Source: Candidatus Gottesmanbacteria bacterium
GTDB lineage: Bacteria; Patescibacteriota; Microgenomatia; UBA10105
Direction of reading: 5' to 3'
Length of the DNA: 42,284 nt
NCBI GenBank assembly: GCA_023245415.1
Contig: JAHFKJ010000012.1
Span: 1-42,284 of the forward strand
In this document: piece by piece, positions 1 to 7,138 of the stretch
Position numbering within the stretch: the first letter of the stretch is position 1
How the letters are laid out: each line of letters begins with the position of its first letter
Made by a program: the position numbers and the translations under genes
Notes under the pieces: generated by a model
Told to the model about the DNA's origin: nothing
Database searches by the model: none
What the model saw: only the letters and a program-made list of their open reading frames with translations

Positions 1-33
1 AACACTGACAATTATAAACTAATAAACCTCAAT

Positions 34-888
34 TTACAACAGGCTCGAACTTTTGTATATTTTTGGCTTCAGCCAGTCAGGCGGAGGAGGAAGGGATGAA
101 TCGGGAGTATTCTTCATCAAATACTCACGAACAGGAGCTTCTTCCTGCTGTTTTGGCGGACTATTTTTACGTGCACCTTGATGCAGCAAATAAGCTGCCA
201 TTTCAAAAGTTTCAGCCGAAACTTGAGGTGATACAAAATTGCGGCTCCCAAAAATCAACCCATCGTACAAGTTACTGGCGATGTCAGCATCAATGGGAAA
301 TTGTGCAGATTTAATTACACCGGCTACAATTTCCGCAACAGCTGCAGATTGTGTGACAAAATTTATTTTTCCAAATCGGGTATTTTCAGCTTTATTATCA
401 ATAACGACCACACTTTTTTCGTTAAATATGGCCGGATTTTCACTAAAATATTTACCCAAAGCATCTTTAGACATAGCCCCAACTGCAAAAATCATATCGG
501 TCATAAATCCGCTGTAGTTGTAGGATACATTTTTTTCATCAAATGTCGCAGTTTCTCCTCGCGGCTCTATAACTAAATTGAATTTGTTACCGGCTATATT
601 GTAACTCACTTTCTCTATAGATCCTTCGATATAATCGAGCGAAATAACAAAATTTTTACTGCCTAATTTTTGTTTGAGCTTATTTACTCCAACGAGGTGA
701 CTCCAACCTACAATTGCCTGTTTAGGATAATAGATAGTTACTTCCTTTTGCAGCTGCTGCAATGACAAGTACAACCCCAAAGCAGAAGCAAGGGCATCGC
801 GAGTCGCAGTTTCCGGCAAAAGTATCGTAACTGCTGTAACTGTAGTTAATAGACTGGTTAACGCCTGAATATTTTGTTGGTCGTCCAT
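34..888 (-). CDS. Degenerate DHH-family phosphoesterase (NrnA-like)
   Basis: This 284-aa protein has the fold signature of NrnA/RecJ-like DHH phosphoesterases, which degrade nanoRNA and 3'-phosphoadenosine phosphate. The N-terminal stretch TRDALASALGLYLSLQQLQK matches the usual DGDALGS..L motif, but the first acidic residue is replaced. At about residues 162-175, IDNKAENTRFGKIN aligns with the family motif IDHHxxNxxFGxxN, so the eponymous DHH has become DNK. The C-terminal DHHA1 region is short and ends in a proline-rich tail (SSLPPPPDWLKP). It lies 12 nt downstream of infB, the common nusA-infB-nrnA neighbourhood; rbfA is absent between them. The family call is fairly secure, but loss of metal ligands argues against normal catalysis. 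It could be a pseudoenzyme or an RNA-binding relic. Confidence 0.7.
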   Translation of the reverse strand: MDDQQNIQALTSLLTTVTAVTILLPETATRDALASALGLYLSLQQLQKEVTIYYPKQAIVGWSHLVGVNKLKQKLGSKNFVISLDYIEGSIEKVSYNIAGNKFNLVIEPRGETATFDEKNVSYNYSGFMTDMIFAVGAMSKDALGKYFSENPAIFNEKSVVVIDNKAENTRFGKINFVTQSAAVAEIVAGVIKSAQFPIDADIASNLYDGLIFGSRNFVSPQVSAETFEMAAYLLHQGARKNSPPKQQEEAPVREYLMKNTPDSSLPPPPDWLKPKIYKSSSLL

Positions 889-900
889 AATCGGCCTAAG

Positions 901-2349
901 TTAGGCTAGTAAATCATGAATCTTATAGGATATTATAAGATCTCCAGTTTTAAAGTCAAGCTGTTTATCAAATAATATACCGCACACCGTTCCAGCCTCT
1001 GCTTTGGGAATATCTTCTTTTTTAAATTTAAGGGATTTAATTTTAGTCCGTCCTAACTCCAACTGTTTTCGCATCAACATAATTAGGTCACCCCGAACAA
1101 TCCGACCGCTTTTCACTTTACAGCCGGCGATTTTGATATCTCCCGATTGAAATTCGGCTAAAATCTCTGCTTCGCCTAAAACGTCTTCGCGTGATGTGGG
1201 GCTATTTAGAAGCTCTGTCACTTCTCTAATCTCATCAAGAAGTGTATAGATTATTGTGTATGTTTTAACTTTTACGTGCTCGATTTGTATAAGTTTCTTA
1301 ACTCCATTACTGACTTTGACATTAAAACCTATAATTAGCGCCCCCACCGATTTAGCAGTTAAAACATCAGATTCACTTACCGCACCAGTTTCTGCGAGCA
1401 CTAAATCAACTGTTTCTGCCAATTTTTCTATTATCGCGCCCAGAGATCCCGCTACATCGGCTTTGAGAATGACTTTTAATTTTTTTTGTGCGGTAATCGG
1501 AATCAACCCGATCTGTTTCTCTTCAATATGCTCTATTGCAGAATTTATTTTCGCATCTTGCGAATAAACGGTAGAACCTATCGCAGGCAACTTATCCCAT
1601 CCCATGATTTCTACAGGCTGTCCGGCGACAACGGATTGTACATGTTTTCCCAAATCACTAATCATCGCGCGGATTTTGGCCTGACTCTGATACGTATATA
1701 GGTTTTGACCAATCATTAACTTAGGAGCAGTGCAAATCACAGTTGCCAGTATCCCAATGTGTTTGTCTAACCGTGCTTCAATCACCACGCCTAACTCTTG
1801 AGGTTCATTTTTACGTAAGCCCTTAAGCTCTGTGACTAACAGTATCATCTCCAAAAGTTGGGCAATCCCTTTACCAGTTTTTGCAGATACTGGGAGCAAA
1901 ACAATATCTCCACCGAACCCTTCTACTAAAACTTCATGTTTTGCTAGCTGTTGCTTTATTGTCTCGGGATCTGCATTCGGCAGATCTATTTTATTCATTA
2001 CGACTATAAATGGAATCCCGGCCTTTTTAATCAGGTTAATTGACTCAATGGTTTGCGGCATAACTCCATCTACTGCTGAAACAACCAGAAGCGCAATATC
2101 GGCAACTTCAGATCCGAGTGATCGCATTTTGGCAAAGATTTCATGACCTGGAGTATCTATAAATGTAATTTTTGCGCCCTCTGGAGATGTAATCTGATAT
2201 GCACCGATATGCTGGGTAATTCCGCCGTGTTCTGTTAAAGCTGTCTGAGATTTGCGTATCGAATCTAAAAGTGTAGTCTTACCATGATCCACGTGCCCTA
2301 GTACTGCTACAATGGGTGGCCGTATAAGTGTTGTGTTTAACTTGATCAT
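901..2349 (-). CDS. infB: Translation initiation factor IF-2, short form
   Basis: IF-2 is the GTPase that places initiator fMet-tRNA on the 30S subunit and promotes subunit joining. The G domain begins almost at the N-terminus: P-loop GHVDHGKT at residues 18-25, then DTPGHE (G3), NKID (G4) and SAKTGKG (G5). Domains II, III and the C-terminal fMet-tRNA-binding domain follow. At 482 aa it is much shorter than typical bacterial IF-2 (700-900 aa) because the long, variable N-terminal region is missing, as often seen in reduced genomes. It starts 38 nt after the nusA stop and ends 12 nt before the DHH gene, so it is probably the second gene of the nusA operon. All catalytic G motifs are intact. 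Confidence 0.97.
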   Translation of the reverse strand: MIKLNTTLIRPPIVAVLGHVDHGKTTLLDSIRKSQTALTEHGGITQHIGAYQITSPEGAKITFIDTPGHEIFAKMRSLGSEVADIALLVVSAVDGVMPQTIESINLIKKAGIPFIVVMNKIDLPNADPETIKQQLAKHEVLVEGFGGDIVLLPVSAKTGKGIAQLLEMILLVTELKGLRKNEPQELGVVIEARLDKHIGILATVICTAPKLMIGQNLYTYQSQAKIRAMISDLGKHVQSVVAGQPVEIMGWDKLPAIGSTVYSQDAKINSAIEHIEEKQIGLIPITAQKKLKVILKADVAGSLGAIIEKLAETVDLVLAETGAVSESDVLTAKSVGALIIGFNVKVSNGVKKLIQIEHVKVKTYTIIYTLLDEIREVTELLNSPTSREDVLGEAEILAEFQSGDIKIAGCKVKSGRIVRGDLIMLMRKQLELGRTKIKSLKFKKEDIPKAEAGTVCGILFDKQLDFKTGDLIISYKIHDLLA

Positions 2350-2387
2350 ACGATAATCGTGAAATAATCCAACGTCCTTTCATACAA

Positions 2388-3167
2388 TCACTTCGGATTT
2401 GGTATATTTTCTGGATGAACTATATCACTTGCAAGCGGAGTGTCTGCATGATCTGTTTGAGGTGGAGATATAGGCGTCGAAGAAATATCAGTCTCGGTGA
2501 TTTTTGGAACTTCACTCGATGCATTTGTATCCACATCTTTTGGGGAAGTTGTGATTACAGCTTTTGATGAATTTAACTCAGTTATTTGTGGCTTACCCTT
2601 ACTTTTCAGATCCAGTTTCCATCCCGTTAGTCGGGCGGCTAAACGCACATTTTGGCCCTCACGACCAATCGCGAGTGACAGTTGATCATCCGGAACAAGC
2701 ACCTCTGCTGAGTGCGTCTTATCATTGAGTGTGACTTGTAAGTCTTTAGCAGGTGATAATGCAGCAATAATAAACGTTTTAGCATCATCACTCCATTGTA
2801 TGATATCTATCCGTTCCTCGCCTCCAAGTTCTGATATCACAGCTTGAACCCGTACACCCTTCTGACCTACACACGATCCAACCGGATCAACCCCTGCTTG
2901 CGTCGAAAAGACGGCGACTTTTGAACGGCTTCCAGGTTCACGGGCGACATCTTTAATTTCGACTGCCTGTTGCGATACTTCAGGCACTTCTCTTTTAAAT
3001 AGTCCTGAAACTAAATTTTTGTGTGCCCGAGAAACAATAATTTCATTTCCCCGATAAGTTTCTCGTACTCCTTCTATATAAAATGAGAGGCGCTGATTGA
3101 GCCGATACCGTTCATTAGGAACTTGTTCGTTGGGCGGCATCACCGCTTGTGCTGCCAATATCCACAA
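2388..3167 (-). CDS. nusA: NusA, C-terminal part (S1 remainder, KH1, KH2) after a frameshift
   Basis: This frame encodes the rest of NusA. The second half of the S1 domain (AVMPPNEQVPNERYRLNQRL) is followed by KH1 (DPVGSCVGQKGVRVQAV) and KH2 (LSLAIGREGQNVRLAARLTG), then a Ser/Pro/Thr-rich acidic tail. NusA binds RNA polymerase and nascent RNA and controls pausing, intrinsic termination and antitermination. The listed TTG start at 3167 is not a real start: it lies inside the S1 domain, where homologues read VDLGxxEAVLPP. Frame 0 supplies VDIG and this frame supplies AAQAVMPP, so the two ORFs overlap by 53 nt and together make one gene. Sequence on both sides is well conserved, which points to a very recent lesion, an assembly error or a programmed shift. 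Confidence 0.9.
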   Translation of the reverse strand: MWILAAQAVMPPNEQVPNERYRLNQRLSFYIEGVRETYRGNEIIVSRAHKNLVSGLFKREVPEVSQQAVEIKDVAREPGSRSKVAVFSTQAGVDPVGSCVGQKGVRVQAVISELGGEERIDIIQWSDDAKTFIIAALSPAKDLQVTLNDKTHSAEVLVPDDQLSLAIGREGQNVRLAARLTGWKLDLKSKGKPQITELNSSKAVITTSPKDVDTNASSEVPKITETDISSTPISPPQTDHADTPLASDIVHPENIPNPK

Positions 3168-3540
3168 TTATATTAGCCCCATCAAACCGCAAAATCATTC
3201 CTGAAACAATCGAACCTATCTTGGCTGAATAATCTGATAAAATTGCTTGTTTTTCAGCTTCACGAATGCGCTGCAATATAACCTGTTTAGCGGTTTGCGC
3301 AGCGATTCTTCCAAATCCCGGCGGGGTCACATCTTTGTCATCCTGAAAGATTTTAGCTTCACCGTTATCCGAGTTAAGTTGAACTTCCAGCTTTTCTAAA
3401 TCCGTAGTTCCGTAATCTTTACGGTAGGCAGCCATAATTGCGGCTTTGATAGTCTCCAAAACAACTTGGGGGTCAATACCCCGTTCCGTGGCTACTTGAT
3501 TTAAGGCTAGAGCAAATTCACTTCTGACAATTGCCGGCAT
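3115..3540 (-). CDS. nusA: NusA, N-terminal part (RNAP-binding domain and start of S1)
   Basis: This ORF starts MPAIVRSEFALALNQVATERG and covers the NusA N-terminal RNA-polymerase-binding domain (about residues 1-100), including an AIMAAYRKDYG segment typical of the family. It enters the S1 domain at IGSIVSGMILRFDGANIIVDIG, then runs out of frame into a non-homologous tail (STSGDAAQRTSS) and stops. The continuation is in the other minus frame at 2388-3167; the junction is near position 3156. As drawn, a ribosome that did not shift would make only a 141-aa fragment without KH domains. The start codon is ATG at 3540, 37 nt after the predicted transcription start, in a leader holding a terminator-like hairpin. 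Confidence 0.9.
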   Translation of the reverse strand: MPAIVRSEFALALNQVATERGIDPQVVLETIKAAIMAAYRKDYGTTDLEKLEVQLNSDNGEAKIFQDDKDVTPPGFGRIAAQTAKQVILQRIREAEKQAILSDYSAKIGSIVSGMILRFDGANIIVDIGSTSGDAAQRTSS

Positions 3541-3544
3541 AATT

Positions 3545-3571
3545 TAATAAAAAAGGCGGGATTTTCCCACC
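3545..3571 (-). terminator. Intrinsic-terminator-like hairpin in the nusA leader
   Basis: On the minus strand GGTGGGA / TCCCGCC forms a 7-bp stem (one G-U pair) with a 3-nt AAA loop, immediately followed by TTTTTTATT. That is the textbook shape of a rho-independent terminator. It sits between the predicted nusA promoter and the nusA ATG, so it cannot end an upstream gene transcribed on this strand and is better placed as an attenuator. NusA stimulates hairpin-dependent termination, so autogenous control is plausible. The hairpin begins only ~6 nt after the predicted start site, which is unusually early. Confidence 0.6.
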
Positions 3572-3583
3572 TCTTATTTTCTT

Positions 3584-3611
3584 ATTATACCACTAAAACG
3601 ACTACCGTCAA
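3584..3611 (-). promoter_or_regulatory. Promoter of the nusA-infB operon
   Basis: On the minus strand TTGACG (3611-3606) and TATAAT (3589-3584) are separated by 16 nt, a near-consensus sigma-70-type pair. The predicted transcription start is near 3577, giving a leader of about 37 nt before the nusA ATG at 3540. It lies in the divergent gap between nusA and the HtrA-like gene. Confidence 0.75.
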
Positions 3612-3632
3612 TCTAGTGAACCTCTTTCTTTA

Positions 3633-3662
3633 TTGACTTCGCTTTTTTTTATATGTCATACT
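3633..3662 (+). promoter_or_regulatory. Possible promoter of the HtrA-like protease gene
   Basis: TTGACT (3633-3638) and CATACT (3657-3662) are spaced by 18 nt. The -10 matches the consensus at four of six positions. A start about seven bases after it would leave a leader of only a few nucleotides before the ATG at 3674. This is weaker than the opposing nusA promoter. Confidence 0.4.
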
Positions 3663-3673
3663 GAAATAATTAC

Positions 3674-5869
3674 ATGGAAACGACTGTTCAACCGCAATAT
3701 GTAATGAAGAAGAAAAGTCCCCCGATATTGGTGATAGTAATATTACTATTGCTGTTTTTGTTGGGCGTTGGGGGGATAGCGTATACGTACTTTATAACGC
3801 CTGAACGGATATCATCAAAAAATATTTCTCATATTTCTGAATTTAATCCGGATGACCCGTTTTTTCAGCAGGCAGCACTTGCTGATTCAAATTCAATAGA
3901 ACAACATTATGTGTCTAATAAACTTAATATCGCATTCGACTATAACGGAGCCAAGTGGCAATTATCTCAATTGCCTCTCAACATAACACTGATCAACAAA
4001 TCAAAACAGGTGAACGCAACCGGTTTGGCTTATGAAACTATCGTTGTATCACGATTTACACCAAAAAATTTTGAATCCTCAGATCTTATTGCTGCCCAAA
4101 AATACTATGAGACCAATATTAAAATTGAAATTCAAAATCATAAACAAATCAAATTTATTAAAACATATACCACGCATATTGGAGGAAAAGATGTTTTTGT
4201 GAGTGATTACTCATATACAGATTATGCAGGAAATTTTGTGTATACAAAGGATTATTTTTGGATTTACCTTGGACAAGGCATTCGCCTACTCTATTCAATA
4301 CCCGGTAATATATCAACATCAAACGAGGAAATAGAAAGAATACTTGCGTCAATTATTTCTGCCGATTCAATTCCTGTCGTTCCACCAAAAGTAAAAGGCG
4401 TATCGACTTCACAGGATGAGGGTGAGCGCATGGTGATTGAGAACAAATCAGCAGTAGTTAGAATATTCAAACGCGTCTGCGGAGAGCTGAGCAACATCAA
4501 ACTTCCATTTCCAAGCATGAATGGTAAAAAATACAAATATTGTTCTGCCGGATGGGGTAGCGGATTTTTTGTAAATCACGAAGGATATATTGCTACAAAT
4601 GGCCATGTCGCCATAATCACCAAGGAAGATGCTGTATTTGACTCAATTTATAGCGGATTTTCATACGATTTTTTGAAAGATTTACTGCGTGATACATTGC
4701 GTGTGAAATTAACTCAGGAATTGGGATCATCGGCAAAGAATATTCCCGACTCCACATTGGATCAATTTATTGATGAGTTTGTCAAAGATAAAGTAATTTC
4801 AAATCCTGATGCTTTAACTACAATCGCAGCCGGAGCAGTCGAGGACATCAAAGCGGGTAGTTTATCTGCCCAAAATCTCTCTGACGAGACTTTTATTCAA
4901 AATTCCCAAGATCCTATTCTTATAAACGATAAAGATTGGAGTGTCAAAAATCCAGAGCGCTTTCTCAAAGCCGAACTCGTAGGTTTTGACTACGAATCAA
5001 GGTTAACAGCAAAAAATGTTGATAAATTTAGTACATCAGACGTCGCGCTTCTAAAAGTTAAAGCAAGTGAATATCCATCGGTAACTCTGGGTGAATCAAC
5101 AAATTTAGAGCTGGGAACACCCATTTATGTCATAGGCTATCCCGGAGTAAGTACCGATATTTCACTTCTTGATGATTCTTCAAAAGTACAACAGACCATC
5201 ACAAAAGGAATCGTAAGTGCTTTCAAAGAAGCAGCAGGAGATAAGAAAAAATTAATTCAAATTGACGCTTCAATTGCAGGCGGCAATAGCGGCGGCCCGG
5301 CTTTTACCAAAGAAGGTAAAGTTATCGGTATTGCTACGTATAAAGTTTTAACGGAGTCAGCTGACTTCAATTTTTTACGCGATATAGCAGACCTTAAAAC
5401 ACTTATGCAAAAGTATACAGTAACTAATACTGCTGGTCCAGTAACCTTATTCTGGAAAGAAGGTTTGGATAATTTTGCCAAAAAATATTATAAACGCGCC
5501 ATCGTTAATTTTAAAGAAGTTCAAAAGTTATATGCAGTACACCCTGATGTAAGTAAATTTATTGAACAGTCAAATACTAAAATAGCTCAGGGTGAAGATG
5601 TTACACCAATCTTTACGCTTCTTAACCATGATTATGGTAAATTTGAAGCTACTGTGATGGAAGTTTCCATTGGCATGATGTTTATTTCCGGTGTTTTACT
5701 CGTTTTAGTTATTATTCGCTCAAAAAGAAAACACAATCTCTGGGGTCCAGGATCTACGTATACCAATCCTTCTCCAAATATACCTATTCCAACTTCATAT
5801 ATTCCTCCCGTTCCACCGATTAACCCACCAATAAATGAGTCTAACTTACCTTCACCGCAACCGTTATAA
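3674..5869 (+). CDS. Membrane-anchored HtrA-like trypsin-type serine protease
   Basis: The 731-aa protein has an N-terminal membrane segment (about residues 15-37), a ~200-residue extracytoplasmic region, and an S1C-type protease domain. The catalytic triad is His311 in ATNGHVAII, Asp456 in TSDVALLKV and Ser539 in GGNSGGPAF. About 145 residues separate His and Asp, far more than in DegP/HtrA, so a large insertion sits in the protease fold. A TPR-like helical stretch (FWKEGLDNFAKKYYKRAIVNF) follows instead of a recognisable PDZ domain. A second membrane segment near residue 670 and a proline-rich C-terminal tail end the protein. It probably degrades or senses misfolded exported proteins. It is divergent from nusA and convergent with the dnaK/dnaJ heat-shock operon. 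Confidence 0.85.
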   Translation: METTVQPQYVMKKKSPPILVIVILLLLFLLGVGGIAYTYFITPERISSKNISHISEFNPDDPFFQQAALADSNSIEQHYVSNKLNIAFDYNGAKWQLSQLPLNITLINKSKQVNATGLAYETIVVSRFTPKNFESSDLIAAQKYYETNIKIEIQNHKQIKFIKTYTTHIGGKDVFVSDYSYTDYAGNFVYTKDYFWIYLGQGIRLLYSIPGNISTSNEEIERILASIISADSIPVVPPKVKGVSTSQDEGERMVIENKSAVVRIFKRVCGELSNIKLPFPSMNGKKYKYCSAGWGSGFFVNHEGYIATNGHVAIITKEDAVFDSIYSGFSYDFLKDLLRDTLRVKLTQELGSSAKNIPDSTLDQFIDEFVKDKVISNPDALTTIAAGAVEDIKAGSLSAQNLSDETFIQNSQDPILINDKDWSVKNPERFLKAELVGFDYESRLTAKNVDKFSTSDVALLKVKASEYPSVTLGESTNLELGTPIYVIGYPGVSTDISLLDDSSKVQQTITKGIVSAFKEAAGDKKKLIQIDASIAGGNSGGPAFTKEGKVIGIATYKVLTESADFNFLRDIADLKTLMQKYTVTNTAGPVTLFWKEGLDNFAKKYYKRAIVNFKEVQKLYAVHPDVSKFIEQSNTKIAQGEDVTPIFTLLNHDYGKFEATVMEVSIGMMFISGVLLVLVIIRSKRKHNLWGPGSTYTNPSPNIPIPTSYIPPVPPINPPINESNLPSPQPL

Positions 5870-5917
5870 ACTGGGCATATTCCAATTAAAATTGATGGAG
5901 AAAAAATCGAAAGTTGT

Positions 5918-6772
5918 CTAACTCACTCTTCTAAGTTCTTCTAATAATTCTTTTTGCTGTCTATTAAGATGAGTCGGTACAGCGATCAGTATGCGCACAT
6001 ATTGATCTCCTCGGCCGCTACCTCTCACATGAGGAATACCTTGACCGCTAAGCCGCATGAGAGTTCCCGGCTGAACTCCGGATTTAATGCGTAATTTAAT
6101 GTTACCATCGATTGTAGGTATGTCTGCCACGGTACCAAGCGCCGCGTCCGCAAATGAAATATGTGTATCAATATATATATCGTCAGCTTCACGACGAAAT
6201 TGTTTGTCATGTTTAACTGAAATCACCAGATCAAATTCATCAAAGCGGATTCGCGTACCTTCATCTACTCCGGCGGGAATCTTGATTGTTTTTCTTTTGC
6301 CATCAATATCGACATCTTTTGAAACACCTTTAACCGCATCCATAAAGTCTATTTGCAAAGAATAAACTTGTTTACGTGCCTGTTTCCTGCCAAACGGAGA
6401 CCCGCCGAAAAACTGCTCAAAAATATCGAACGGGTCAGAAACCCCAAAATCTGAAAAATCAAACCCTTGCCCTCCACTTGAGTAAGAGTAACTAAACGGT
6501 CCCTGACCAGATGCGCCTCCTGCAAACGGTCCCTGACCGGCACCTTGCTGGAATGCAGAGTGACCGTATTGGTCATACGCAACTTTTTTTTGGGGATTGG
6601 ACAAAATTTCGTATGCTTCATTGACTTCTTTGAATTTACTTTCTGCCTCCTTGGTCTTATTCCGATCTGGATGCCATTGCAAAGCCATTTTTCGATAAGC
6701 CTGCTTCAACTCAGTCTCAGAAGCTGATTTGGATACACCTAAAATTTCGTAATAATCACGACTTGTCACCAT
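5918..6772 (-). CDS. dnaJ: DnaJ-family co-chaperone without zinc finger (CbpA type)
   Basis: DnaJ-type proteins deliver substrates to DnaK and stimulate its ATPase. The J domain occupies residues 5-70 with HPD at 34-36 ([10 protein letters not shown]). A Gly/Phe-rich linker follows ([20 protein letters not shown]). There is no CXXCXGXG zinc-finger block, so this is a class II J protein like CbpA. The two beta-rich client-binding domains follow, and the protein ends within the usual C-terminal region ([16 protein letters not shown]). At 284 aa it matches CbpA length. It is the last gene of the hrcA-grpE-dnaK operon, 5 nt after the small membrane protein. As the only J protein here, it likely serves as the general DnaK partner. 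Confidence 0.95.
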   Translation of the reverse strand: MVTSRDYYEILGVSKSASETELKQAYRKMALQWHPDRNKTKEAESKFKEVNEAYEILSNPQKKVAYDQYGHSAFQQGAGQGPFAGGASGQGPFSYSYSSGGQGFDFSDFGVSDPFDIFEQFFGGSPFGRKQARKQVYSLQIDFMDAVKGVSKDVDIDGKRKTIKIPAGVDEGTRIRFDEFDLVISVKHDKQFRREADDIYIDTHISFADAALGTVADIPTIDGNIKLRIKSGVQPGTLMRLSGQGIPHVRGSGRGDQYVRILIAVPTHLNRQQKELLEELRRVS

Positions 6773-6777
6773 AATGG

Positions 6778-7062
6778 TTATCTATACTTATTAAAATAGT
6801 CATCATTCATTCTCAGGGATTTAGAAGCGTTTTGTTGAGGTAGGAATTGCCAATATAAATAAATTCCTCCTATAATTACTAAAATAAAGATAATTAATAT
6901 TAAAAAATTTCGTATACTCGACTTGGAAAATTCTTTATTATTGTAAAAAATTTCTTTTCCTTGTTTACCCCGAGCCAAATTATACAAAACAAAAATTACA
7001 ATAATCGGTCCGAAACCAAAAATGATTCCCTTTAATATTTCGATCGTGCGAGCGATAAACAT
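6778..7062 (-). CDS. Small two-helix membrane protein in the dnaK-dnaJ interval
   Basis: This is a 94-aa protein of unknown function. Two hydrophobic segments are evident: [18 protein letters not shown] near the N-terminus and [19 protein letters not shown] in the middle. They are separated by a short Lys-rich loop ([18 protein letters not shown]), and a short polar tail with [10 protein letters not shown] follows. It lies between dnaK and dnaJ on the same strand, 5 nt before dnaJ, so it must be co-transcribed at least with dnaJ. I recognise no family. Its position suggests stress-induced expression, but a role in chaperoning or membrane stress is only inference. Confidence 0.7.
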   Translation of the reverse strand: MFIARTIEILKGIIFGFGPIIVIFVLYNLARGKQGKEIFYNNKEFSKSSIRNFLILIIFILVIIGGIYLYWQFLPQQNASKSLRMNDDYFNKYR

Positions 7063-7090
7063 ATTTAGTTTCGGGATTGAATTTATAAAT

Positions 7091-7113
7091 CAGGCGCGCA
7101 AAAAGCGCGCCTG
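7091..7113. terminator. Perfect 9-bp GC-rich hairpin downstream of dnaK
   Basis: CAGGCGCGC and GCGCGCCTG pair perfectly around a 5-nt homopolymer loop (A on plus, T on minus). It sits 25 nt after the dnaK stop on the minus strand, before the small membrane gene. No U-run follows on that strand (ATTTATAAATT), so it may be a partial terminator, an RNA-processing site or a 3'-end stabiliser that keeps dnaK message above the downstream genes. Confidence 0.6.
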
Positions 7114-7138
7114 TAATTATTCACTACATTTTATTTTA

